Assembly: GCF_008711285.1 (NCBI RefSeq)
Contig: NZ_VXDC01000009.1
Coordinates: forward strand, 124,001-188,000
From: Roseibium aquae
Lineage (GTDB): Bacteria > Pseudomonadota > Alphaproteobacteria > Rhizobiales > Stappiaceae
Direction: 5' to 3'
Length of the DNA: 64,000 nucleotides
Shown here: piece by piece, positions 54,629 to 62,982 of the stretch
Numbering within the stretch: the stretch's first letter is position 1
Layout: every line of letters starts with the position of its first letter
Position numbers and translations under genes: made by a program
Notes under the pieces: generated by a model
What the model was told of the DNA's origin: nothing
What the model saw: the letters and a program-made list of their open reading frames with translations, nothing else
Databases searched by the model: none

Positions 54629-55762
54629 TCAAGCCCCGGCGGCGTCCGGCAGGGCGTAATGGCCTTTCAGCGCGACCAGATACTCAATGCTCGCGGCAAG
54701 GACGAAGACCGCGAACCCCTGGTGAACCAAGGCCACGCCCAGCTGATGCATCGACAATGTCCCCGTGTAGTTGCCGAAGCCGAGCAAGGTCGCAATACCG
54801 AACACCATCTGGATGAAGATAAAGGCGGCGAAAACGGCCGCCGGCCATCGCACCGCCCGGCTTGGCGTGCGCCGGTAGGTCACCCAGACCAGATAAAGCG
54901 CGCCCGCGCCCAGAAGGTAGGCGGTCATGCGATGCTGGAACTGGACAGTCATGGCGTTTTCGAAAAAGTTAAGCCAGGCAGGCGACATCTTCAGGAGGCC
55001 GGAGGGGATGATTTGACCATCCATGAGCGGCCATGTGTTGAAGCTGAAGCCGGCATTGAGGCCCGCCACCAGGCCGCCCAGGAACAATTGCAGGAACACA
55101 AGGCCAAGGATCGCCCACCCGACCGGGACGAGAGCCCTGTGCACCTCCCCCGCCGCGCCAGCATGCGGGGCCAGCCGCCGTGCAATCCAGAACAGATAGC
55201 CGAATATGATGAAGGCAAGGGTCAAATGGGTGGCGAGCCTGTACTGGCTCACATCCGTCCGCTCGGTCAGGCCCGACGCAACCATCCACCAGCCGACCGC
55301 CCCTTGCAGCCCCCCCAGAAAGAGCCCGAGAACCAGCCAGGGTTTGAGCCAGTTTTCAAGCCGGCCTTGCGCCCAGAAGACCACAAGCGGCACAAAGAAC
55401 GCCACACCAATCACCCGCCCGAGGAGCCTGTGACCCCACTCCCACCAGAAGATGAACTGAAACTCCGCCATGCTCATCCCCTTGTTGATGAGCTGGTATT
55501 CCGGGATCTGCCGGTACTTTTCGAGTTCCTCTTCCCACTGGGCCTCGGTCAGAGGCGGTATAACACCGTGGATGGGCTTCCACTCGGTGATGGACAGGCC
55601 CGATTCCGTGAGCCTGGTGGCTCCGCCCACAACGACCATGATGAGGATCAAGGTGCAAACGCCATAAAGCCACCAGCGCACCAGTGCGCGGTTTTTCCAG
55701 ACCACCGTTTCATCGAGGGCCATGGTGGGGATGGTGTGCGGCGTATCGGTCGTGACTGTCAT
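54629..55762 (-). CDS. ctaA: Heme A synthase (COX15/CtaA)
   Basis: Oxidises the C8 methyl of heme O to make heme A for aa3-type cytochrome oxidase. The 377-aa protein has eight hydrophobic segments and the family's paired histidines: GGATRLTESGLSITEWKPIH, FWWEWGHRLLGRVIG, LATHLTLAF, QFQHRMTAYLLG and HQLGVALVHQGFA. The ATG at 55762 was chosen; upstream codons to 55822 give no sensible sequence. It is convergent with metY and divergent from the DUF2842 gene. Its presence implies an aa3 oxidase elsewhere. Confidence 0.97.
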   Translation of the reverse strand: MTVTTDTPHTIPTMALDETVVWKNRALVRWWLYGVCTLILIMVVVGGATRLTESGLSITEWKPIHGVIPPLTEAQWEEELEKYRQIPEYQLINKGMSMAEFQFIFWWEWGHRLLGRVIGVAFFVPLVVFWAQGRLENWLKPWLVLGLFLGGLQGAVGWWMVASGLTERTDVSQYRLATHLTLAFIIFGYLFWIARRLAPHAGAAGEVHRALVPVGWAILGLVFLQLFLGGLVAGLNAGFSFNTWPLMDGQIIPSGLLKMSPAWLNFFENAMTVQFQHRMTAYLLGAGALYLVWVTYRRTPSRAVRWPAAVFAAFIFIQMVFGIATLLGFGNYTGTLSMHQLGVALVHQGFAVFVLAASIEYLVALKGHYALPDAAGA

Positions 55763-55887
55763 CTGCGCTTCCGGGTTTGACCTTTCGGTAGGTGAGATAT
55801 AGGTGAAACCCCAGATCGGCAAGGCGCAGGTGGAACTTGCGACACTTGACCACCCTCGATACCTGGATCTCGCGAAGGATAGCTCCA

Positions 55888-56100
55888 GTGCCCTCTTTTC
55901 GGAAATTTATCGGCATGGTGACGCTGGTCACCTTCGTCATTGTCTACGCATTCGTGGCGATGGTGATTGGCGACTTGAAGTTGCAGAACGCTGGCGGTTG
56001 GGCGATCTTCGCCTATTACGCGATCGCAGGTCTTGCCTGGGTCATTCCGGCGGGTGCGATCATCTGGTGGATGGAGCGGGGCGGGAAACCCGGGACCTGA
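55888..56100 (+). CDS. DUF2842 small membrane protein
   Basis: 70 aa with two hydrophobic helices (VTLVTFVIVYAFVAMVIG and WAIFAYYAIAGLAWVIPAGA), matching DUF2842, a family of alphaproteobacterial membrane proteins often beside ctaA. The start is taken as a GTG at 55888 because the family starts (M/V)P(S/I)..RKFIG; AAGGA lies 8 nt upstream. A longer frame from 55837 is less likely. Its last 41 nt overlap the end of the deacetylase gene on the other strand. Confidence 0.82.
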   Translation: MPSFRKFIGMVTLVTFVIVYAFVAMVIGDLKLQNAGGWAIFAYYAIAGLAWVIPAGAIIWWMERGGKPGT

Positions 56101-57154
56101 TCCCGAACCCGGACGCCACCCAGCGCGCCGCGCCGAACAAGGCGAACGGAACACCGGTCAGATACTGCTCGAAATACTCGGCGGTTTGGAACTGACCGTT
56201 GATCGACACGCGCGGCAGCCGCATCAGGTCCCGCGCACAGGCCGATGTCAAAACGCCTGGGCTCGTCGTCACGGCCGAGGCGAACCCGATGGAGGCTAGA
56301 AACGCGGCGTCGCGGTCCGAAACCGCGTCTTCTTTTCCATAAGGATAGGCGAAATGCCGCGGGCGGGCGCCCAGCTCCGTTTCAAGACGCTCCATGCCGC
56401 GCGTGATATCGGCTTTCGCCCGCTCCTCGGACAGACGGGCAAGCGCCAGATGGTCATGCGTGTGCGCGCCGATGGTGACAAGCGGCTCGCGCGAAAGCGC
56501 CCGCAGTTCATCCCACGTCATCATCAACTGATCGGCCAGCGCGTCCAGATCAACGCCATATCTTTCGCACAGGAGACGGATGATGCCACGCTGATCTTCC
56601 TCCGGGATTTCCAGCGTCAGCCGGTTTACCAGCCCGAGAAAACACGCCTGCTTTTCCGCCAGGCTGCGGCAAGGGAAATCCATCCGGATGCCGGCATGCG
56701 AGAAGGTCAGCGTCTGCGCCCCATCGATCACCTGTTCCAGGGCCGCCCACCAAAGCTCGCTGGTCCGGTCGATCAGTCCGCTTGTCGCAAAAACGGTGAA
56801 TGGGGCATCCATCCGCCGCAGCATCGGATAGACGATTTCAAGATTGTCCCGATAGCCATCGTCAAATGTCAGGACCGCATATCTCTTGCGCGCGTGGCCC
56901 GCCTTCAACAGATCGATCGCTTCATCCAGATGAACGATATCGTAGCCTTTTTCGCGGGTTCTCTTGACCACGAATTCGAGAAAGTCGGGCGTGATCTCCA
57001 AATGGGCATTGGGTTGGAAGCCCCGCGTCCGCGCAGGGCGGACGTGATGAAACATGAGGATGGCGCCGCACCCACGGGTCAATGGCGACAACGCGCGTCC
57101 GACGCCAGACGCGCTCAAAAATCTCAGACCGTTCTCAAAGACCGTTTGCCGCAC
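56060..57154 (-). CDS. Polysaccharide deacetylase (NodB-like) family protein
   Basis: 364 aa; the NodB homology domain has the metal-binding TFDDGYRDN motif (AVLTFDDGYRDN) and, further on, HTHDH (the H-x3-H pair), plus RPRHFAYPYGKE. It would remove acetyl groups from a glycan, but the branch is of unknown specificity. The start is probably GTG at 57154 (VRQTVFENGLRFL), preceded by GGAACAAGA; an ATG at 57205 would add 17 cysteine-bearing residues. It begins the exopolysaccharide section. Its 3' end overlaps the DUF2842 gene by 41 nt, tail to tail. Confidence 0.87.
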   Translation of the reverse strand: MRQTVFENGLRFLSASGVGRALSPLTRGCGAILMFHHVRPARTRGFQPNAHLEITPDFLEFVVKRTREKGYDIVHLDEAIDLLKAGHARKRYAVLTFDDGYRDNLEIVYPMLRRMDAPFTVFATSGLIDRTSELWWAALEQVIDGAQTLTFSHAGIRMDFPCRSLAEKQACFLGLVNRLTLEIPEEDQRGIIRLLCERYGVDLDALADQLMMTWDELRALSREPLVTIGAHTHDHLALARLSEERAKADITRGMERLETELGARPRHFAYPYGKEDAVSDRDAAFLASIGFASAVTTSPGVLTSACARDLMRLPRVSINGQFQTAEYFEQYLTGVPFALFGAARWVASGFGIRSRVSRPAPSTR

Positions 57155-57398
57155 TCTTGTTCCATCTTGTCGTGAAAAGCATCCAACGCATAACGGCACG
57201 CCCATAGGCCTGCCAATCGCCTCAAGCTACACCACCCCGAGCGCAAAAACCCATGGTTTATTCACTTCTCCGTGCTAACCAGAAGGACACTAAACGGACG
57301 CTTGGCCTTTTGACTTTTCCGCATCGCATTTCGGCACCAAGTGACAGATTGACCCATTAAACGCAAGCCACTGCCAGTTATCTTCACCGTCGAGCCAC

Positions 57399-58547
57399 AT
57401 GCCAAACATCCATTTGGATATCCACCCGAATTTCAACACTGCCCAGGCCGACTGGGAACGTGTCCAGGCGGCTGGCGCTGGCGCGCCATACCAGTCCTAC
57501 AAATGGGTCCGAACGTGGTTCGAGGCAAATGGGCCAGCGGGTGCTCAACCAGTCATCGCCATCGGAAAAAATGGGGGAACCCCCGCGTTCGTTCTTCCCT
57601 TCCAGTTTGAAGGGGTTGGACCGGTCAAACGGCTCACCTTTCTCGGGGCGCTCAATTCCAATCAGAATACCGGGCTCTGGAACTGGTCCGCCTGTGACGG
57701 GATCGACAGCGCGGTGATGACAGTGCTGCTTCGGGAAATCTGCCGCCGCACAAACGCCGATATCCTGCACCTTTCCAACGTGCCGGCCACAATCCAGAGC
57801 CGAACTGCGCCTCTTCTGACTGGAAAAGAACCACCAAGCCCGAGCCCCCTGTTTCAAGGGCCGGTCAACCTGCATTATCCGGAATTTCTGAAACACACCA
57901 GAAGCCGGTCCACGGTGGCGAAGCTGCGAAAAAAGCATCGGCGCCTGACGGAAGCGGGCCCCTTCCGGATTATTCGCGCAAAGGGCGGGACCGACTTTGA
58001 CCGCGTGCTCGAAGCCTTTTTTGCGCAGCGGACGGCCCGCGCGGTTGACGCGGGTGTGCCAAACGCGTTTGGCGAGCCGGACATCCAGAATTTTATCCGA
58101 AACCTGGCGGATCACCGATCGGTCTGGCCAGGCGGACCGTCACTTTGTCTCTGGGGTCTTGAAGTCGGCGGCATCATCCGGGCGACTTTCATCTGCCTGG
58201 AACAGGATACGACCTGGGCGGCCTATGCCAACAGCTTCGCCAATGACGAGTTGGCGGTCCACAGCCCGGCAATCATCTTGCTGATGGCCATTCTTGAAGC
58301 CGCCTGCGATGACCCGGCGATTGAGGTTTTCGATTTCGGGTTGGGCGACGAGCCCTACAAACATGGGTGGACCGCTCCCGTGCAGCTCTATGATCGCCTG
58401 CTCCCGGTCTCCGCGAAAGGGCGGGCTTTGGCGGGTCTCCTGTCGGCCAAGCAGACCTTGAAGTCAAGAATCCGGGGATCGGCGCGGGCCTGGGCCGCGG
58501 TTCGGGCCATCAGAAGATTTGCGGCCCGTTGGACGGCCCTCCATTAA
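57399..58547 (+). CDS. CelD/BcsL-like GNAT-fold acyltransferase
   Basis: 382 aa of the GNAT_acetyltransf_6 (FemAB/CelD-like) type, common in exopolysaccharide clusters. Two GNAT-like halves; visible are YQSYKWVRTWFEANG, the strand VIAIGKNGGTPAFVLPFQFE, and the C-terminal WGLEVGGIIRATFICLEQDT with EVFDFGLGDEPYKHGW. The substrate is likely an activated sugar or lipid-linked glycan, but it cannot be assigned. It is convergent with the Wzz gene, 8 nt between stops, and lies divergent to the deacetylase. Confidence 0.86.
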   Translation: MPNIHLDIHPNFNTAQADWERVQAAGAGAPYQSYKWVRTWFEANGPAGAQPVIAIGKNGGTPAFVLPFQFEGVGPVKRLTFLGALNSNQNTGLWNWSACDGIDSAVMTVLLREICRRTNADILHLSNVPATIQSRTAPLLTGKEPPSPSPLFQGPVNLHYPEFLKHTRSRSTVAKLRKKHRRLTEAGPFRIIRAKGGTDFDRVLEAFFAQRTARAVDAGVPNAFGEPDIQNFIRNLADHRSVWPGGPSLCLWGLEVGGIIRATFICLEQDTTWAAYANSFANDELAVHSPAIILLMAILEAACDDPAIEVFDFGLGDEPYKHGWTAPVQLYDRLLPVSAKGRALAGLLSAKQTLKSRIRGSARAWAAVRAIRRFAARWTALH

Positions 58548-58555
58548 GTCTGGCC

Positions 58556-60892
58556 TCAAGCCGCGCGGCCCGAACCGTTGGGATAATGGCGCGGCGGCGC
58601 GGCATCGGCGGACAGAATGTCGATCCTGGCGCCCGTATGCTCGGCCAGGGTTTGCGCAGCCGCCAACAAATCCCCGCGATCCGTTTCAGGTCCGGCAACC
58701 AAAACAACAAGATCCGCGAAATCGAGGACTTTCGAAGCGACGAGGCTCTCGTCCAAGCCACCAAGATCCACGATCACCACTTCATGGGTCGTGACCATGG
58801 CATCGAGTGCCCGCTCGAAGCGCACATCGTCGGCCCGGTGATCGGGTATAGCCAACCGTCCGGCCTCGATGATCCGGGCGGTGGACTCGGCATCCCGGTA
58901 GATCACCTGTGCAAAATTCGCCCTGCCAGCGACGAGATCCGAAAACCCTTCAGCGGCCTCCGGATCGGATTGGGCGGGAAAGATCTCGACCAGGAGGACC
59001 GATCCCCCCGCACGCGTGGTGGAACGGGCCTGGGCGAATGCGATGTTGTGGGAGAATTCGGGGGACCCGATACTGACAACCGCTACACAGCCTTCGAACG
59101 CGGTCAGATCGGGAAGACTGGTCCCGATTTCCGGCTCGGCGGTTTCTTGTGGCACCAACTCCTCTTCGGAAGGGACAACGGTGGGGTCATCCGTTTTGTC
59201 GGTTGGCCTCGCAGTATCGCCCGGCTCATCGCGTGAAACGGGGGGGGCGGCTGCATCCGCCATGTCCGCCACATAGTTGGCCATACGGGCGGTTCGAACC
59301 GAATCCGCGCCGCCAAACCCGGCACTGTAACTCCCGAAGGACTGCAAGCTATACCCGCTCGATGTCGGGATCCCGCCCTGCCCGCCCCAGGCCCCCATGG
59401 CCGGCGGATCGGAGACCCTGGGATCGGTCAGTGGTGGCTCTTCAGCCGGCGCGTGGCGTTGGGAAGACTGCCAAGAACTGGCCGGGACACGTTGCAAGGC
59501 TTCACCGGACAGGAACGCCCGCATCAATACGACTGCGCAACCAAGCAGGAACGTAACAAGCATCACGACAACTGTGATGCCGATCACTTTCGGGGCGTAG
59601 GGCTCGACCGGGACGCTTGCGCTGGACACGATCCGGGCATCAGCCGGGATAACCTCGGCTCTCAAGCGCGTGTCGGCTTCGCGAAGGCGCGCCAAAACGG
59701 CGTCGAGCTGTTGGGCCTTGGCATTGGCGTTGCGCTCAAGCTCCGCCAGCCGGACCTGGTCAGCACCAGAGCGGGCGGCGGCCTGCTTCAACTCTGAGAG
59801 CCGCGTTTCCAGTGCCCTGGCCCGCTCATTCGCAACCCTTGCATCATTCTCGAGGCCTTGGAGAACTTTCCGGGCTTCCGACAGGATCTGGCGATTATAA
59901 TCGGCAAGCTGGGACTGGAGTGCCCGCAATTGCGGATGGTTTGGCAAAAGCGTGATCGACAGCTCGGCGATATTGGATTGGATCGCCACCTGCTGTTCCC
60001 GCAAACGCTGGATCAGCGGAGATTGCAAGACATCCGATGCCGTTTCCAGCGACCCGCCCGAGTTCAACAATTCTCGGATCAGGTCCGCCTTGGCCTGGGC
60101 CTCGGCCTTGTCAGCCTGCGCAGCGGAAACCTCGCTGCTAATCTCGGCCAATTGTCGCTGATTGAGGGTAATGTTGTCCGTGCCCACAAGCAGGTCCGCC
60201 CGGGCTCTGAAGTCTTCAACAGCCTTGCGCGCGGCCTGGACCTCACCTTGCAGGCGCGCCACTTCCGGGGCGAGGGCCGAGGCGGCAACCTGCGTGCTTT
60301 CCCGCTTGGCAGCCGATTGGAGAGCCAGATACTCATCGACGATGGCATTGGCCACATTTGCTGCAAGATCGGCGTCCTGCGCCGAATAATCGACCGCAAT
60401 GACCCGCGAGCGGTCAAGCCGGTAGACATCCAGATTTTCAAAGAAGTGTTTGAGAACGCGCTCTTCCTGGGAGGAGGCGCCGGAGAACGGAGCCAGGCCG
60501 ATCATGTTCAGAACATCGCCGAGGATGGAGCCTTCCCGGTCCGCGTCGAATTCCGCAATGGCGGCAAGGTCGAGCCGTTTGGCGACCCGCCGCGCCAGAT
60601 CGGCGGACACAAGAAGCTGCACCTGGCTGGCAACGCCCTCGTTGTCGAGCAAAGCGCGCTCTTCCTCAACGCCCCTTGCTGTTCCGGGTAGCTCCGCGTC
60701 CTTCGTTTCAATGAGGATCCGCGCCTCGCCCTTGTATTTCGCGGGGACGAACTGCAAGGCGAACAGGGTCGCCCCCCCGGCAATGAGCACGAGAGGCAAA
60801 AGCCATTTGAAGGAGCGGGCCAAAGCCCTCAGCAATCCTCCAAGATCAAGCGCCAACTCCTCAGAGGACACTGCGTCACGCATGCCGGTCAT
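58556..60892 (-). CDS. Wzz/GumC-type exopolysaccharide protein with degenerate kinase domain
   Basis: 778 aa. N-terminal Wzz domain with a membrane span at about 31-50 (LLPLVLIAGGATLFALQF), a large periplasmic coiled coil (about 190-410, for example EAQAKADLIRELLNSGGSLE), a second span at about 435-458 (VIGITVVVMLVTFLLGCAVV), a Pro/Ser-rich linker, and a C-terminal P-loop-like domain (about 590-775). In that last domain the Walker A is missing: VAVVSIGSPEFSHNIAFAQA has no GKS/T, and there is no tyrosine-rich tail; VVIVDLGGLDE is the Walker B-like strand. It would set polymer length and gate export but probably not phosphorylate tyrosine. Divergent from the Wza gene. Confidence 0.9.
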   Translation of the reverse strand: MTGMRDAVSSEELALDLGGLLRALARSFKWLLPLVLIAGGATLFALQFVPAKYKGEARILIETKDAELPGTARGVEEERALLDNEGVASQVQLLVSADLARRVAKRLDLAAIAEFDADREGSILGDVLNMIGLAPFSGASSQEERVLKHFFENLDVYRLDRSRVIAVDYSAQDADLAANVANAIVDEYLALQSAAKRESTQVAASALAPEVARLQGEVQAARKAVEDFRARADLLVGTDNITLNQRQLAEISSEVSAAQADKAEAQAKADLIRELLNSGGSLETASDVLQSPLIQRLREQQVAIQSNIAELSITLLPNHPQLRALQSQLADYNRQILSEARKVLQGLENDARVANERARALETRLSELKQAAARSGADQVRLAELERNANAKAQQLDAVLARLREADTRLRAEVIPADARIVSSASVPVEPYAPKVIGITVVVMLVTFLLGCAVVLMRAFLSGEALQRVPASSWQSSQRHAPAEEPPLTDPRVSDPPAMGAWGGQGGIPTSSGYSLQSFGSYSAGFGGADSVRTARMANYVADMADAAAPPVSRDEPGDTARPTDKTDDPTVVPSEEELVPQETAEPEIGTSLPDLTAFEGCVAVVSIGSPEFSHNIAFAQARSTTRAGGSVLLVEIFPAQSDPEAAEGFSDLVAGRANFAQVIYRDAESTARIIEAGRLAIPDHRADDVRFERALDAMVTTHEVVIVDLGGLDESLVASKVLDFADLVVLVAGPETDRGDLLAAAQTLAEHTGARIDILSADAAPPRHYPNGSGRAA

Positions 60893-61086
60893 CATCATTC
60901 TCCACCATAGTGCCGGACAATGACGAATTAGGGTAAGCGTTTGGTTAAGCCGGAAATTTACGGCAACCGGGAGCCATTAATTTTTTCATCGGCAGATTTA
61001 TACAGTCCGCGCATCCATGGGGTCAGTCTTCACCCGGCATTAACCATAGACTGCAAAATTGGTCCCAGCAGAATGGAGACTCGCCA

Positions 61087-61644
61087 ATGCTGGCCCGTGT
61101 GTTCTGGGCGTTTGCCCTGTGTACCATATTGACGGCGTGTAGTGGATACAGACAACCACCCACGGCGTTTCATGAGGTATTGACCCAGCCCTATCGTCTC
61201 GACTCCAGCGACCGCCTGCGGATTCTCGTGTTTGGACAGGACGATCTGTCAAACACCTATACCATTGATCAGGCAGGATATATTTCGTTTCCGCTGATCG
61301 GGAACGTTGCCGCGCGCGGCAAGACGCAGCAAGAACTGGCACACGAAATCGCCCGCAAACTCCGTCAGGGATTCTTGCGGGCGCCGGATGTTTCCGTGGA
61401 AGTGAACACCTACCGCCCGATCTTCGTGATGGGTGAGGTGCAAAATGCAGGCCAGTACAATTATGTGCCGGGCATGACAGTTCAGAACGCAATCGCGACA
61501 GCCGGCGGATTTTCAAGCCGGGCGCAACAGGCCGACGTCGATATCACCCGCCAGATCAACGGCGAAATCCTCAACGGACGTGTGCCTATTTCGGACCCAT
61601 TGCGGCCCGGCGATACAATTTACGTCCGCGAACGCTTCTTCTGA
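61087..61644 (+). CDS. Wza-like polysaccharide export lipoprotein
   Basis: 185 aa with lipobox LTAC (cysteine at residue 18) and the Poly_export domain: YRLDSSDRLRILVFGQDDLS, YTIDQAGYISFPLIGNVAAR, then the SLBB domain IFVMGEVQNAGQYNYVPGMT and TVQNAIATAGGFSSRAQQAD. It is a short type with a single SLBB domain, as in GumB/ExoF-like proteins. It forms the outer-membrane export channel with the Wzz protein. GGAGA lies about 11 nt before the ATG. The promoter is probably near 61003 (TATACA), -35 poor. Confidence 0.93.
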   Translation: MLARVFWAFALCTILTACSGYRQPPTAFHEVLTQPYRLDSSDRLRILVFGQDDLSNTYTIDQAGYISFPLIGNVAARGKTQQELAHEIARKLRQGFLRAPDVSVEVNTYRPIFVMGEVQNAGQYNYVPGMTVQNAIATAGGFSSRAQQADVDITRQINGEILNGRVPISDPLRPGDTIYVRERFF

Positions 61645-61749
61645 CCCTGGGGCCAGTTAACCGCGGACTCACTCCTATCGGGTATGGTGCTTCCCGTTGG
61701 TTTCACGTCTCCGCCAGAGAGACGGGAACCGAAACAGGGAAACTGCACT

Positions 61750-62982
61750 ATGACATGGGCACCACTGCGGATCATTCATTGTGTCCGCTCCCCGATTGGC
61801 GGGATTTTCAGGCATATTTGCGATCTTGCGGCCGCTCAGTCCGATGCCGGGCACGCGGTCGGCATTGTGTTCGACAGTTCAACCGGCGGCCGTTTTGACC
61901 TTGCCAGGCTGGATAGCCTTTCTGACAAACTGACGCTCGGGATCGGCCGCTTCCCCATGCGCCGTCATCTTGGAATTCAAGATGCAAAGGCTGCCGGGGC
62001 ATTGTACCGTCATGTCCGGAACATCAACCCGGACATTCTTCATGGGCATGGGGCAAAAGGCGGCGCCTATGCCCGCACTATTGGAACCCTGCTGCGCATG
62101 AAAGGACGTAATGTAACCCGCGTCTACACTCCTCATGGCGGCAGCCTGCATTATGACCCGCACCGCCTGGAAGGCTACGTCTATCACAGGCTTGAGCGGA
62201 TTCTCGAGCGGATGAGCGATGCGATCGTTTTCGTTTCGGACTACGAAGCAGCAGCTTACCAATCGAAAGTCGGAACGCCGAACATCGCCTACCGGGTCGT
62301 CTATAACGGTCTGCGGCCCGAAGAATTCAGCCCGCTCGGCGATGTTGAGGACGCTGCGGACTTTGTCTTTGTCGGCATGCTACGCGATCTCAAAGGCCCA
62401 GACTTGTTTATTGAGGGGCTGTACAACACCAAGCTCAAGACGGGACGGACACCCACCGCCCGGATCTTTGGCGAGGGCCCGGACGAGGCACGCTATCGCG
62501 CGCTTGTCGAGACCTACGGACTATCGGACAAGGTGACATTCATGGGGGCGAGCCCAGCCCGGACGGCGATGGCAGCGGGCCGAACCCTGGTTGTCCCCTC
62601 CCGCGCCGAGGCCATGCCCTACATCGTTCTGGAGGCGGTAGCCGCCGAACGTCCTCTCATTGCGACCCGGGTTGGCGGTATTCCGGAAATTTTTGGCAAG
62701 CATGCGCGCCGGCTGATCGATCCCGGTAATGTGGCGCAACTGACCGCTGCCATGGTCGCGGCGCTGGACAATCCGGCGCGCATGGCGGACGAGGCGCGCA
62801 CGCTTCGCAAGTGCTTGTCAGAAACATACACGGTCGATTTGATGCACGACCGGATCACGTCGCTTTACCGCACCGTACGCGGGGAACAGGCCGCTGACCC
62901 CTTGGCACCAGGCAATATGGCCTCGATCCGGCAGGCGGAAGCTGCTCGACCAGCATATGTGGGATCGGGCCAAAAAGAATGA
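61750..62982 (+). CDS. Glycosyltransferase family 4
   Basis: 410 aa GT-B fold sugar transferase. N-terminal half: CVRSPIGGIFRHICDLAAAQ, HGHGAKGGAYARTIGTLLRM, TPHGGSLHYDP; C-terminal half: the GT4 motifs VFVGMLRDLKGPDLFIEGL and EAMPYIVLEAVAAERPLIAT (the E-x7-E nucleotide-binding pair). It adds a sugar to the lipid-linked repeat unit. The ATG at 61750 was chosen as it precedes the first beta strand; 61684 would add a 22-residue leader. The next gene starts within its stop codon (ATGA). Confidence 0.93.
   Translation: MTWAPLRIIHCVRSPIGGIFRHICDLAAAQSDAGHAVGIVFDSSTGGRFDLARLDSLSDKLTLGIGRFPMRRHLGIQDAKAAGALYRHVRNINPDILHGHGAKGGAYARTIGTLLRMKGRNVTRVYTPHGGSLHYDPHRLEGYVYHRLERILERMSDAIVFVSDYEAAAYQSKVGTPNIAYRVVYNGLRPEEFSPLGDVEDAADFVFVGMLRDLKGPDLFIEGLYNTKLKTGRTPTARIFGEGPDEARYRALVETYGLSDKVTFMGASPARTAMAAGRTLVVPSRAEAMPYIVLEAVAAERPLIATRVGGIPEIFGKHARRLIDPGNVAQLTAAMVAALDNPARMADEARTLRKCLSETYTVDLMHDRITSLYRTVRGEQAADPLAPGNMASIRQAEAARPAYVGSGQKE

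Noticed and set aside
54494..55780. 428-codon open frame on the plus strand
   Set aside because: Opposite ctaA; sequence is Pro/Arg/His-rich shadow of membrane helices.
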